Below, one piece after another: positions 42,159 through 51,428 of a DNA stretch of 64,000 nt. The stretch is from Sphingobacteriaceae bacterium (GTDB lineage Bacteria > Bacteroidota > Bacteroidia > Sphingobacteriales > Sphingobacteriaceae). The DNA lies in NCBI GenBank assembly GCA_014380615.1, contig JACMJM010000064.1:62001-126000 (forward strand), read 5' to 3'. Made by a program: the position numbers and the translations under genes. Position 1 is the first letter of the stretch. Each line of letters opens with the position of its first letter. Under the pieces are notes generated by a model. It ran no database searches and was not told where the DNA came from. It was given only the letters and a program-made list of their open reading frames with translations.

Positions 42159-44860
42159 TTCACACTAAATCGATATACCTGTCTGGTTACAGCACCCTTT
42201 AAGTCCAGCCCTTCTATAACAGCTTTATAAGTCCCTGGTTTGTCTGCCGTAAAAAATTCAACTGAAGCGTTTCCATCTGTATCGGTTAAAACATTGGGTG
42301 CCCAAAAAATTGTTGTCCTCCAATCTGGCATACCCGATGGAGATGTATCGTACTTCGGAGAGTAAAACTGCCTTGCGGTATGATATCCTACCGGCGAATA
42401 TGCAGCTATCCCCTGAGCAAAGCTGCGGGATGTCATATTTCTCTCGCCACGCTTGGTGGTAATAATTAAAACACCGCCTCCGCCTCTTAATCCATAGATG
42501 GCGGTATTCGAAATCCCTTTTAGTACTTCGATCGTTTCAATGTCGGAGGGGTTAAGTATAGAGAGGTAGCTTGGATCTACATAAACGCCGTCTACTACTA
42601 ATTGCATGGGAACAGGGCCAGAAAATGAACTATACATACTTCGGGTTAAATAGGCTATACCGTTTTGAACAACGAGCCCTGCGATGCGCCCCTGTAAACA
42701 AAACGCCAGATTTTGACAATCTTTCAATTCAGCTGCGGTTACTACTGCGTCGGCGTTACCGGCCCCGTTTAAATTACTGGAGTTTTTCACCTTTGGCTTC
42801 ACCTCGGTAACTTTTACTTCCTCTAAAACTATGCTGCGGCGCAGCAGGCCGTTTTGACGCATCTCGGCAAATTGCTGATTTCTGGTTGTGATATAAGGCA
42901 GCAGCGATTGATTTACATTTATTTCTACACTCGCCGCATTTTGGCTCTTAGTAACGATATGCTGCAGGTTTCTGTTGATAAGAATCTCGACATTCTTTTT
43001 CCCTTTAAAATTCCTGGCCTGAACGATGAAAGATGTACTATCATTAAACATCAGGCTGTCGAAACCGAATTGGCCCTGCGAGTTAGTAAGTGTTTCTAAA
43101 ACCATTCCCGTCCCGGCAGAAGATAATAAAGTCACCTTAGCTCCGGGTGCGGGGCTCGAGTCGGGATTAACGATCTTCCCGCTAATTGTAAGCGTTTTCT
43201 CAGGCTCAAATACTAAAGCAGGGAAATTTTCGGAAGTAATGGTGTTCCATTCAAATTTTCGCCAGCCCTGGGTAAGCATCAGATTATCGAGTGCCCGGTC
43301 TTTTGCAGGCGATAGATCAGTAAAATAATAATTCGGGTTCTCAATATATCCTTTCAAATCAGAGCTTAGTAAGAGGTTGGAAAGTATAGTCACTTCACGG
43401 GAATCATCAAACGGCACTTGTGTCTCATCTGTTACTGATATGGAAAACGAGCCTTGAGCCGCTTTTCCGGCAGAATCAAGTGCCCTAAACGCCATCTTTA
43501 CTTTTTCCCGCTTAGAGTATACCGGCTTTTCGGTACTCAAGGTTAAATTGAGTGCGTTCGGATGTCGGATAAACACTAAACGCTCGGCAAGGGGCTGATA
43601 AGAAGAGTTAAATAAGGTAAACTGAATTACGCCACCGGGAAAACGTTTCTTGGGGACGACCGCCGAAAGCACATTATTGCTGAGTTTATTTCTTGCCATA
43701 AAGTGCGTTAAACCGTTTGCCTGCCCTATGAGAATAAGTTCATCATTATTCAAAGCCTTCGCGGCAATTACTTTCACTACAATATTTTCAGCTCCGGAAT
43801 CATGTATCGAAATAACATACCCGGTTTCCGAGGCTGCGGGCAGGTCAACTTTCTTTTCCGATCCGTCGTCAAACTTTACAACAGCCGTATAAATTTTGTC
43901 TTTTAGAGGTGTAAACAGAAAGGTTCCCATGCCGGCATATTCCGAAGAAAACTCCGAGACTGTTGCCCCGTCCTGGTCGGTAACATATCCTGTAACCGTT
44001 TTCCCGAGGCCATCGGCCCCTACAACTTTAAACGCCACACGCGATCGGATATTCGTTACTAATGACCCGCTTTCGGGAAAAAACTGTACATCCGCACTTG
44101 CCGAAGTGGTTTTAACAGGAAAAGACTTTTTAACCAGGCTCTTTTCATTCAGCTTAATGTAGGTATTGATCTTCCCCGATTTGAGAACAAAGGGCTGAGC
44201 GTTAGTAAACTTAATTTTCAATTTCCCAAGGCTATCCGTTTTCCCTGTGCCCTTTAATATATTCCGGTGGTCGAGCTCGATGTCGTAGCTTACTTCTCTG
44301 TTTTTTAGCGGCTCTCCCTTTATGGTGGTATAAACTACATCAGCATCAACATGCTCCCTTACACCGGTTTTAGTATACGTATAGTTAACGTTGCTTACCA
44401 CCTCACTCGAGAGCGAATTGCCAATCTTAATGGTCTTATCAAAAAAATAGGCTTCATCGAAATTGCGCATCCAATTAGTATAGGCCCTTATACGGTAGTT
44501 GCCCTCGGTTAAAGAGTCTGCCAGGGTAAAATCACCCCATGATAACCCTGCAATCACCGAGAGGCGAAGCACTTTTTTAACGGAGTCTTTTTCATTTATA
44601 AGCTCGACATATAAAATTTTACTGAGGTTAGAAAGCTGGTTACTTTCGGCACTAACTACATACGATTTAAACCAAATAGTATCTCCAATGCTGTAATAGG
44701 GTTTATCGGTATGTATATGAACTTTTTCCTGCGGGTAATTATTTCTATAACGATCAAGTTTGGCAAGAAATACCTTTAAAGGATCATCATCTGTAATAAA
44801 ACTATAGCACAGTGCCGATGAAAATAGTATAAACAGAAAAAAGGCATATCTGGGTTTCAT
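42155..44860 (-). CDS. Surface protein with macroglobulin-type domains and a TonB plug domain but no barrel
   Basis: A 901-residue exported protein; the signal peptide ends near residue 20. Residues 40-150 hold a macroglobulin MG2-like domain (VHIHTDKPYYSIGDTIWFKSYVV). Several beta-sandwich domains and a carboxypeptidase-regulatory-like domain (SGKIVNPDSSPAPGAKVTL) follow. A SusC-type plug domain (about 715-815, with LVVDGVYVDPSYLSILNPSDIETIEVLKG and YGLRGGGGVLIITTKRG) comes next, then a final macroglobulin-like strand. No beta-barrel is present. Such proteins occur throughout Bacteroidetes and may act as surface adaptors for an unknown partner. Confidence 0.8.
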   Translation of the reverse strand: MKPRYAFFLFILFSSALCYSFITDDDPLKVFLAKLDRYRNNYPQEKVHIHTDKPYYSIGDTIWFKSYVVSAESNQLSNLSKILYVELINEKDSVKKVLRLSVIAGLSWGDFTLADSLTEGNYRIRAYTNWMRNFDEAYFFDKTIKIGNSLSSEVVSNVNYTYTKTGVREHVDADVVYTTIKGEPLKNREVSYDIELDHRNILKGTGKTDSLGKLKIKFTNAQPFVLKSGKINTYIKLNEKSLVKKSFPVKTTSASADVQFFPESGSLVTNIRSRVAFKVVGADGLGKTVTGYVTDQDGATVSEFSSEYAGMGTFLFTPLKDKIYTAVVKFDDGSEKKVDLPAASETGYVISIHDSGAENIVVKVIAAKALNNDELILIGQANGLTHFMARNKLSNNVLSAVVPKKRFPGGVIQFTLFNSSYQPLAERLVFIRHPNALNLTLSTEKPVYSKREKVKMAFRALDSAGKAAQGSFSISVTDETQVPFDDSREVTILSNLLLSSDLKGYIENPNYYFTDLSPAKDRALDNLMLTQGWRKFEWNTITSENFPALVFEPEKTLTISGKIVNPDSSPAPGAKVTLLSSAGTGMVLETLTNSQGQFGFDSLMFNDSTSFIVQARNFKGKKNVEILINRNLQHIVTKSQNAASVEINVNQSLLPYITTRNQQFAEMRQNGLLRRSIVLEEVKVTEVKPKVKNSSNLNGAGNADAVVTAAELKDCQNLAFCLQGRIAGLVVQNGIAYLTRSMYSSFSGPVPMQLVVDGVYVDPSYLSILNPSDIETIEVLKGISNTAIYGLRGGGGVLIITTKRGERNMTSRSFAQGIAAYSPVGYHTARQFYSPKYDTSPSGMPDWRTTIFWAPNVLTDTDGNASVEFFTADKPGTYKAVIEGLDLKGAVTRQVYRFSVK

Positions 44861-44897
44861 CGGAGGATTATTTGTGTATCGCTATAGAAAATACAAG

Positions 44898-44927
44898 GAA
44901 GCCTCAATTTACTAAAATTGAGGCTTC
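44898..44927. terminator. Hairpin terminator between dcd and the plug-domain gene
   Basis: GAAGCCTCAATTT (44898-44910) and AAATTGAGGCTTC (44915-44927) form a perfect 13-bp stem with a 4-nt loop. On the minus strand CTTGTATTTTC follows. It is 27 nt beyond the dcd stop and would end dcd transcription; the T run is weak. Confidence 0.8.
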
Positions 44928-44953
44928 TATACTATTCTTAAACGTAAAATATA

Positions 44954-45490
44954 TTAAAAAGTATTCTTCCACATCATGCTCTCGACAGGCTTGGTTGTTT
45001 TCCGGTTGTATTTTGCGTTACCCTTGGTGTTGTAAAAAGTGTCAATCTCGCCGCTTACTTCGAAATAAATAAGTTGGCCTATGGGCATTCCGGCATAAAT
45101 ACGTACTGGTTGAGTTGATGATATTTCGAGGGTCCAGGTATTGCAAAAACCTACATCTCCCTTTCCGGCTGTAGCGTGTATATCTATCCCTAAACGCCCC
45201 GTACTCGATTTCCCCTCCAGGAAAGGAACGTGGCTATGAGTTTCGGTATATTCAACCGTTACACCCAAGTATAGGGTATTCGGCTGTAGAACAAAGCCGT
45301 CTTTGGGTATTTCAAAATGATCTATTTCATTATGAACTTTGGCATCCAGCACCCTGTTTTTATAGGTTGCCAGGTATTTACCCAGATGCACATCGTATGA
45401 ATTGGTGCCTAAACATTCTCTTTTAAAAGGTTCAATAATTATAGTACCCTTTTCTATTTCTTCTAATATGCGTTTATCTGAAATAATCAT
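44954..45490 (-). CDS. dcd: dCTP deaminase
   Basis: A 178-residue trimeric dUTPase-fold enzyme that deaminates dCTP to dUTP in pyrimidine nucleotide synthesis. Evidence is the N-terminal MIISDKRI, GTNSYDVHLG, LEGKSSTGRLGI (about 90-101), and the catalytic E in NTWTLEIS (about 119-126). An in-frame TTG at 45499 gives three more residues, but ATG 45490 begins the usual family N-terminus. It is flanked by a terminator on one side and a divergent 115-nt gap on the other. Confidence 0.93.
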   Translation of the reverse strand: MIISDKRILEEIEKGTIIIEPFKRECLGTNSYDVHLGKYLATYKNRVLDAKVHNEIDHFEIPKDGFVLQPNTLYLGVTVEYTETHSHVPFLEGKSSTGRLGIDIHATAGKGDVGFCNTWTLEISSTQPVRIYAGMPIGQLIYFEVSGEIDTFYNTKGNAKYNRKTTKPVESMMWKNTF

Positions 45491-45614
45491 AATTACCAAA
45501 GGTTTGGCCTAAAGTATGATTATTTTAAGATAATTTTACGAGCTATTTGAGATTCGAAAAAATAGCAAACAAACCCTCTTTGTTATAATTATATTTAAAT
45601 ATTTAAGTAAAAGC

Positions 45615-46307
45615 ATGGCACTCGCCTACCACAAAAAGCTTGACGAAAGCACCGAATTCGCGATTTGGAAGATAGAGGAATCTCCCGAGGAGCTATACGC
45701 GCAGTTACAGCTTCGTGAACATGAAGAAAAAGTATTAGAAGGCCTTAACAACGGAAAACGGAATCTTCACTGGTTAAGTACGAGGGTGCTTCTACGGCAA
45801 TTACTAAATACGGATGAATATATCGATTGCCAGGTAGACGAGCACGGAAAACCGTTTCTACCTCATTCGCCCTATCATATTTCGTTTAGTCATTCTTTTG
45901 ATTACGCGGCAGTAATAATCAGCAAAGACAAACCAGTTGGCATTGATGTAGAAATTATCAAAAACAAAATTGAGCGTGTAGCCCGGAAATTTTTAATCAG
46001 CGAAGAGATTGCATTTATCGATCAGGATAATAAAATCGAACATTTGTATATCTGCTGGTGCGCCAAAGAAGCTATTTATAAACTACAGGGTAGGCGAAAC
46101 GTTTCATTCAAAGATAATATACGACTTCAACCCTTCGCATACCATGAAAGCGGCAGCTTTAGGGCAACGCTTGAAGCTGATCAGGAATGCAAAACATTCG
46201 ATGTATTTTTCGAACGGTTTGAGAATTACATGATAGGATATGTGGCAGGATGCACAGAGACTCCTCATTTATCCGCAATAGCAACGCCCCTTAGTAATGC
46301 AGAATAA
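45615..46307 (+). CDS. 4'-phosphopantetheinyl transferase superfamily protein
   Basis: A 230-residue protein of the Sfp/AcpT-like family that transfers phosphopantetheine from CoA to a serine of a carrier protein. Motifs are GIDVE (109-113) with the Mg-binding Asp-Glu, and WCAKEAIYK (147-155) with the catalytic residues. The length is like Sfp (about 225) rather than AcpS. No carrier protein or synthase gene is nearby, so it might activate fatty-acid or secondary-metabolite carriers elsewhere. It overlaps lipB by 11 nt, and a TATATTTA box lies close upstream of its start. Confidence 0.9.
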   Translation: MALAYHKKLDESTEFAIWKIEESPEELYAQLQLREHEEKVLEGLNNGKRNLHWLSTRVLLRQLLNTDEYIDCQVDEHGKPFLPHSPYHISFSHSFDYAAVIISKDKPVGIDVEIIKNKIERVARKFLISEEIAFIDQDNKIEHLYICWCAKEAIYKLQGRRNVSFKDNIRLQPFAYHESGSFRATLEADQECKTFDVFFERFENYMIGYVAGCTETPHLSAIATPLSNAE

Positions 46308-46998
46308 AAAAACCTTTTTTCAGGATTGGGGACTTCTTGATTATCAGCAGTCGTGGGACAGACAGGAGGAGGTTTTTTCCACAACCGTCGAAACTAAAAC
46401 CCGGAACCGGGCACATGGATCTGATGACCCAACTAATAATTATCTGATTTTTGTTGAACACCCACATGTTTACACCATCGGCAAAAGCGGAAAATCAGAA
46501 AACCTCCTGCTTGATGAGAAAGGACTCGAAAGCGTTGGCGCCACGCATTACAAAATTAATCGCGGCGGCGATATTACTTACCACGGCCCCGGGCAGATTG
46601 TTGGATACCCTATCCTTGACCTGGATAATTTCTTCACCGATATTCATCTTTATTTAAGGACCCTCGAAGAGGCGGTTATTCTTACCCTGGCATCATACAA
46701 TGTTAAAGCGGGGCGGTTTCCCGGATATACAGGCGTTTGGCTTGATGCCGATAATGCCAAAGCAAGAAAGATCTGCGCTATGGGCGTACGGTGCAGCAGA
46801 TGGGTAACTATGCACGGCTTTGCGTTTAATGTTAATACTGATCTAAGCTATTTCAAAAACATTGTTCCATGCGGTATTGAGGATAAGGATGTTACATCTC
46901 TCGAAAGAGAAACAGGCCTCAAAGCTGATATAGAAGAAGTAAAAAACAGACTAAAGGAAAACATAGCCGGATTATTTAAAATGCAACTTATTAATTAA
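46297..46998 (+). CDS. lipB: Octanoyl-[acyl-carrier-protein]:protein octanoyltransferase LipB
   Basis: A 233-residue enzyme that transfers octanoyl from ACP to lipoyl domains of 2-oxoacid dehydrogenases. It shows GGDITYHGPGQIVGYPILDL (about 90-110), the lysine in ARKICAMGVR (about 157) and the catalytic Cys in PCGIEDKDVTSL (about 191). The length is normal. Its start lies within the end of the phosphopantetheinyl transferase gene; a functional link through acyl carrier protein is natural. No lipA is visible in the window. Confidence 0.95.
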   Translation: MQNKKTFFQDWGLLDYQQSWDRQEEVFSTTVETKTRNRAHGSDDPTNNYLIFVEHPHVYTIGKSGKSENLLLDEKGLESVGATHYKINRGGDITYHGPGQIVGYPILDLDNFFTDIHLYLRTLEEAVILTLASYNVKAGRFPGYTGVWLDADNAKARKICAMGVRCSRWVTMHGFAFNVNTDLSYFKNIVPCGIEDKDVTSLERETGLKADIEEVKNRLKENIAGLFKMQLIN

Positions 46999-47033
46999 TC
47001 AGCATCCGAAATGAAGATGATCTCGTATTATAT

Positions 47034-47765
47034 ATGATGAAACTATTTCTTCTTCCGCTGCTTTTGATTGTAACTTCCTGCAAAAAGGATGAAAAAGTAA
47101 CTTACGCTGAGAGTGTTTCTTATCCTAAGCCCTCTGCCCCTGCCCTTATTACCAAAAACTTCAGCTATCTGGCCTTGGGTGATTCGTATACCGTTGGACA
47201 AAATGTTAGTGCTTCGGGTACATTTCCAGCACAGCTTTCTACATCCCCGCAAACCGGCACACATAAGTGGGTGGCTGCTCCTTTTACTGTAATCGCTCAA
47301 ACCGGCTGGACCACCGATGAACTTATAAGCGCAATTAAAAATAAGAATCTCAGCGGCACTTTTGATATTGTTACTCTACTAATCGGGGTTAATAATCAAT
47401 ACAGAGGATATAGCACAACAACTTACAGAACTGAGTTTATTGAACTTTTGAATATAGCGATAGCCTATGCAGGAGGAGATAAAACCAGAATGTTTGTACT
47501 TTCTATACCCGATTGGGGAGTAACGCCATACGCCCAGCACCAGGATAAAGCTAAAATAGCTAAAGAAATCGATGCCTTTAATGCGATAAATAAGCAAGAA
47601 ACGGAGAATGCGGGTATTAGCTACACCGATATAACCCAAATCTCGCGAATGGCAGAGGGTAACAGATCTCTTATTGCTGATGACGGCTTACATCCATCTG
47701 CCGGTATGTATAAGCTATGGGTTGATAAGTTGGCACCGAAGGTAATAGCCAGATTACAAAACTAA
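47034..47765 (+). CDS. SGNH/GDSL-family hydrolase, lipoprotein
   Basis: A 243-residue lipoprotein: the signal 1-15 ends at VTSC with C16, followed by KKDEK. The SGNH hydrolase motifs are GDSYTVG (49-55, catalytic Ser51), a glycine-bearing block near 100, LIGVNNQY (block III with Asn), and DGLHPSAGMY (Asp and His near 218-224). Members hydrolyse esters, such as acetyl groups on sugars or lipids; the substrate here is unknown. It starts 36 nt after lipB and is followed by DUF2752. Confidence 0.88.
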   Translation: MMKLFLLPLLLIVTSCKKDEKVTYAESVSYPKPSAPALITKNFSYLALGDSYTVGQNVSASGTFPAQLSTSPQTGTHKWVAAPFTVIAQTGWTTDELISAIKNKNLSGTFDIVTLLIGVNNQYRGYSTTTYRTEFIELLNIAIAYAGGDKTRMFVLSIPDWGVTPYAQHQDKAKIAKEIDAFNAINKQETENAGISYTDITQISRMAEGNRSLIADDGLHPSAGMYKLWVDKLAPKVIARLQN

Positions 47766-47799
47766 TAACGGTGTATGAAACATCTCTTAAAAATCCATC

Positions 47800-48087
47800 A
47801 TGCTTCCCTGCTTTTTTAAACACCTTACAGGTTTTGATTGTCCGGGCTGCGGTTTCCAGCGTTCTGTTTTAGCATTATTTAACGGCGATTTTAAAATGAG
47901 TATCACCCTTTACCCAGCGGCCGTATTTATTTTAATTTTTACGTTTATCAGCCTGGTAAATGCATTCTATCCCAGGAAAACATTTAAAACAGCAGAAACC
48001 ATTTCCCTGTATCTCTCAGTAATAATTGGGGCGGTTAGTTATTTAATCAAAATCATCAACTATACTTCAGAGTTTACGGCTGCGTAG
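47800..48087 (+). CDS. DUF2752 membrane protein
   Basis: A 95-residue inner-membrane protein with two hydrophobic segments (about 35-55 and 68-90) and the family motif C14-P-G-C17-G-F-Q-R, followed by S-x-x-x-L-x-x-G-D. DUF2752 proteins are common in Bacteroidetes and their function is unknown. Its 3' end overlaps the RDD gene by 28 nt in convergent orientation. It is probably cotranscribed with the lipase gene. Confidence 0.85.
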   Translation: MLPCFFKHLTGFDCPGCGFQRSVLALFNGDFKMSITLYPAAVFILIFTFISLVNAFYPRKTFKTAETISLYLSVIIGAVSYLIKIINYTSEFTAA

Positions 48088-48800
48088 TTATAGTCGGTAA
48101 TAAGCGTTTGAAGAAACGTGAGATCATCCATGCCCTGAGGGAGTACTATGTTTAAGTGTTCCTTTAATCTGGAAGATGTTTGGTATAATAACGGAAAATT
48201 ATCGCTTCGTTTTACGCTACTGATAACTTCATGAATTAATGTTATTTCCGAATTCCGCAGTTGGATGGCTTGAGGAAAAACGGGCTGATAACCTTCGGGG
48301 GCTGGCGCAAAGGCTACCTGGCTAAAATCAGTTCTCGGATGTGTTCGTATAAGAGTAGTGCCTGCGACAATGTCTCCGATGCGCTGGTTTTTTTCGGTAA
48401 GCACCGTAGAAACTAACGCTCCGAGTTGAAGTGTAACCATAAAATCTACAATTCTGAACATCCACCGCATGAGGTATTGACCTAAAGAGGGACTGCTTCC
48501 GTCAAGGCTTATCACTCGTATCTTCATCACCCGTTTTCCAACGCTCTGACCATTAAAAAAGGCTTCAGAAATAAGGTCGTAAAATGCGAAAAGCAATACC
48601 AACAAGAGCATTATTAACGGAAAGCCCCTAAGAAAATCCAGTTTAAAGGAAGGAAATAGCACCTGAGAAAGGGCGGCTGCCAAATACAACAGAAAGAAAA
48701 CGGCCAGGTCAATCAGCCTCGCTACTATACGCTCCCCTAAGCCCGCATATTCATAATCTATATCGATGTTTTGGGAAGTTGTTATCCTGATAGTGTGCAT
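48060..48800 (-). CDS. RDD-family membrane protein
   Basis: A 246-residue inner-membrane protein. The RDD domain (about 12-150) begins EYAGLGERIVARLIDLAVFFLL, has three or four hydrophobic helices, and includes FFNGQSVGKRVMKIRVISLDG and RWMFRIVDFM. The remaining 90 residues form a soluble cytosolic tail. A perfect -7 box (TATATTTG on the minus strand, 48812-48805) lies so near the start that the message may be almost leaderless. It is divergent from, and probably works with, the SpoIIM/MoxR cluster, as in other Bacteroidetes. Function unknown; RDD proteins may be transporters. Confidence 0.88.
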   Translation of the reverse strand: MHTIRITTSQNIDIDYEYAGLGERIVARLIDLAVFFLLYLAAALSQVLFPSFKLDFLRGFPLIMLLLVLLFAFYDLISEAFFNGQSVGKRVMKIRVISLDGSSPSLGQYLMRWMFRIVDFMVTLQLGALVSTVLTEKNQRIGDIVAGTTLIRTHPRTDFSQVAFAPAPEGYQPVFPQAIQLRNSEITLIHEVISSVKRSDNFPLLYQTSSRLKEHLNIVLPQGMDDLTFLQTLITDYNYAAVNSEV

Positions 48801-48890
48801 GTAACAAATATAATTTTCTAAATTACTTTTTTTGTTGCGGATTTAAATATTGTCACTATTTTACCTGAAATATTCCTACCTGGAATTACG

Positions 48891-49859
48891 ATGAGGGAAG
48901 CCCTGTTTGTTAAACAAAATTCGAGTAAATGGGAGAGGTATGAGAAAGTACATTCTCAGGATCCCGACGAGCTGGCATCACAGTTTATAAGCCTGACCGA
49001 TGATTTAGCTTTTGCGAAAACTTTTTATCCCAAATCTAAAACCACTGCCTATCTAAATGGCCTGGCATCCAGGTACCATCAATCGATCTACCGAAATAAA
49101 AAAGAAAAAAGCACCCGGTTTTTGCTTTTTTGGAAGGTTGAATTGCCCCTTTTATTTAAAAAATATCAAAAACTGCTATTTTATTCTCTTCTATTTTTTC
49201 TTGTGTTTGCATTAATCGGTATACTTTCAGCAAAGTACGATGATACCTTTGTGAGGCTTATTATGGGAGATGGGTATGTGAATATGACGAATGAAAATAT
49301 CGAAAATGGCGATCCGTTTGGAGTCTATAAAAAACATGATTCCTTTATTATGTTCCTTTATATAGCTATCAACAACATTTTTGTTTCATTTTATATTTTT
49401 GTATCCGGCATACTGTTATCTGTAGGCACACTGTATAACTTACTTAAAAACGGCATCATGTTAGGTGCTTTTCAATATTACTTTTTCAGTAAAGACCTGG
49501 GGTTAGAGTCTGTACTGGTAATTTGGATACATGGCACTTTAGAAATATCCGCCATTGTAATTGCTGGTTGCGCCGGGCTGGTTTTGGGTAACAGCATTTT
49601 GTTTCCCAAAACCTTTACACGAATAGAATCATTAAAAAGAGGGGCCAAAGACGGCATAAAGATCGTCATCGGCCTTGTACCCATTTTCTTATGCGCGGCT
49701 TTTCTCGAAGGATATATAACCCGGCATACCGATATGCCAGTATGGCTAAGCGTTTTTATCCTCACTTTCTCTTTTGTATTTATTTTATGGTATGTAGTTA
49801 TCTACCCCAATATCATTTTTAAAAAATTAAACCCTAAACTTAATGAACCAGAACATTGA
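48891..49859 (+). CDS. Stage II sporulation protein M (SpoIIM)-like membrane protein
   Basis: A 322-residue integral membrane protein. A soluble N-terminal helical region (1-90, opening REALFVKQNSSKWERYEK) is followed by about six transmembrane segments with the SpoIIM family pattern (NNIFVSFYIFVSGILLSVGTLYNLLKNG, WIHGTLEISAIVIAG). The organism is not a spore former, so the name describes the fold only. It is the first gene of a co-directional run to 54956, starting opposite the RDD gene. The next gene overlaps by 17 nt. Confidence 0.87.
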   Translation: MREALFVKQNSSKWERYEKVHSQDPDELASQFISLTDDLAFAKTFYPKSKTTAYLNGLASRYHQSIYRNKKEKSTRFLLFWKVELPLLFKKYQKLLFYSLLFFLVFALIGILSAKYDDTFVRLIMGDGYVNMTNENIENGDPFGVYKKHDSFIMFLYIAINNIFVSFYIFVSGILLSVGTLYNLLKNGIMLGAFQYYFFSKDLGLESVLVIWIHGTLEISAIVIAGCAGLVLGNSILFPKTFTRIESLKRGAKDGIKIVIGLVPIFLCAAFLEGYITRHTDMPVWLSVFILTFSFVFILWYVVIYPNIIFKKLNPKLNEPEH

Positions 49860-50706
49860 ATTTCGCCAGGTACGCGACTTTGGCCAACTTGTTAACGACA
49901 CTTTTATCTTTGGAAAACAAAATCTTAAGCCCCTTTTAAAGGCTGTTTTCACCATTTGTGGCTTTTTTCTCATCGCCAGTTGCGTAGCCGCTATTTTTTA
50001 TGCTTTAAGGTTGCAGGGGTCGATGGAGAGCGGCGAGATTGTTAAGCCGGGGCAAGTTTTTGGCTGGGAATATGCGTTAAATTTAATTTCTATGCTTCTT
50101 TTTTATACCTCCATCGCTTTAACTGTATTCTGCTATATTAACCTGTACATCCAAAAAGGAAATGAAGCTCCGGGAGTCGAAGAAGTTTGGGAGAATGCCA
50201 AGTACTATTTTTTACGTGTTTTAGGCTCTGGTTTATTGCTCGCCATTCTATTTATGGTTGGAGTTGTACTCTGCGTTATTCCCGGAATATATTTGTGGCC
50301 TATAACCTCACTTATGATCGCAATAATGATTTTCGAAAACGGCACCTTCAGCTATTCTTTTGATAGAGGATTTAAACTTATTAAAGGCAGCTGGTGGACA
50401 ACGTTCGGAGCAATGTTTATCGTATTTCTGGTATTATTCGCCGCAACTATGGCCGTTGTTCTGCCTGTTTCTTTGTTAACGGCCGGAAGCATCTTTCTTA
50501 CCAAAACTCAAGCATCTACACCCATTTTAATCCTTAATACCGTATTACAAAGCTTCGCCCAAATTTTTTATGCTCTGCCGTATATCGTTGTGAGTCTGTG
50601 CTATTTCAGTCTGGTTGAGGCAAAAGAAGGTACGGGTTTAATGGAAAGGGTTGACATGATAGGAAAAAGTGAAACCGACAGTGATTTACCTGAAGAACAA
50701 TATTAA
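49843..50706 (+). CDS. DUF4013-like / glycerophosphodiester-phosphodiesterase-type membrane domain protein
   Basis: A 287-residue protein with about six membrane segments and short polar ends. It starts NQNIEFRQVRDFGQLVNDTFIFGKQN (about 2-27). It is the polytopic middle partner in the SpoIIM/RDD/MoxR/DUF58 set. No enzymatic site is seen. It overlaps the previous gene by 17 nt and precedes the DUF4129 gene by 5 nt, so it is one transcription unit. The family name is a best guess. Confidence 0.75.
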   Translation: MNQNIEFRQVRDFGQLVNDTFIFGKQNLKPLLKAVFTICGFFLIASCVAAIFYALRLQGSMESGEIVKPGQVFGWEYALNLISMLLFYTSIALTVFCYINLYIQKGNEAPGVEEVWENAKYYFLRVLGSGLLLAILFMVGVVLCVIPGIYLWPITSLMIAIMIFENGTFSYSFDRGFKLIKGSWWTTFGAMFIVFLVLFAATMAVVLPVSLLTAGSIFLTKTQASTPILILNTVLQSFAQIFYALPYIVVSLCYFSLVEAKEGTGLMERVDMIGKSETDSDLPEEQY

Positions 50707-50711
50707 TTGGA

Positions 50712-51428
50712 ATGACTGGTTTGCGGGTAGCATTATTTTTTTGCTGGTTTAACATCTTAACGTTTTTTTCTGTATTCGGACAGGCCGGCACCACCCTCTT
50801 GAAGGATAGTAGCAGGGTCAATTTGAGGCACTTTGACTCCCCGGCACTAAAGAACTACAGGCTTAGTAAAGATTTTCAGTATGGTGCTATACAACCCGAT
50901 ATATCACCCGGTTTATGGGATAAATTCTGGGATTGGTTCTGGAGTTTATTTCGCGGAGCTTTGTCTACGTCTACTCCTGGCACGCTTCTTCAATACTTTC
51001 TTTTTATACTTGGAATTGCCGCACTGATATTCCTGATAATAAAATTATCAGGAATGGATTTATCGCATTTATTTACCGGTAAATCCAAAGAAATTGAAAT
51101 TTCTTATGATGAAAAGCTGGAAAACATTCATCAAATCTCTTTTGATGAGGAAATTGAGAAAGCCATGATAAATAATGACCTCCGGCTTGCAGTGCGACTC
51201 CTGTATCTCAAAACACTCAAAATTTTAAATAGCAGGGGGAAAATAAAGTGGGAGTTGGATAAAACTAATACCAGTTACATTAGCGAATTACAACACCCCG
51301 CACATAAAGAGAAATTCCGGCTGCTAACACACCGTTTCGAATACGTGTGGTATGGCAGTTTCAACATAAGTAATTCTTTGTACGAAAAGATCAGCCGGTC
51401 ATTTCATGAATTTAATTCGATGGTGTGA
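50712..51428 (+). CDS. DUF4129 domain protein
   Basis: A 238-residue protein. It has an N-terminal signal-type helix (about 1-25), a second helix (about 95-118), and a soluble C-terminal DUF4129 region with LRLAVRLLYLKTLKILNSRGKIKWELDKTNTSYISEL (about 155-192) and RFEYVWYG. DUF4129 proteins lie next to MoxR/DUF58 genes in many phyla. Its stop overlaps the next start by 4 nt (ATGA). Function not established. Confidence 0.85.
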   Translation: MTGLRVALFFCWFNILTFFSVFGQAGTTLLKDSSRVNLRHFDSPALKNYRLSKDFQYGAIQPDISPGLWDKFWDWFWSLFRGALSTSTPGTLLQYFLFILGIAALIFLIIKLSGMDLSHLFTGKSKEIEISYDEKLENIHQISFDEEIEKAMINNDLRLAVRLLYLKTLKILNSRGKIKWELDKTNTSYISELQHPAHKEKFRLLTHRFEYVWYGSFNISNSLYEKISRSFHEFNSMV

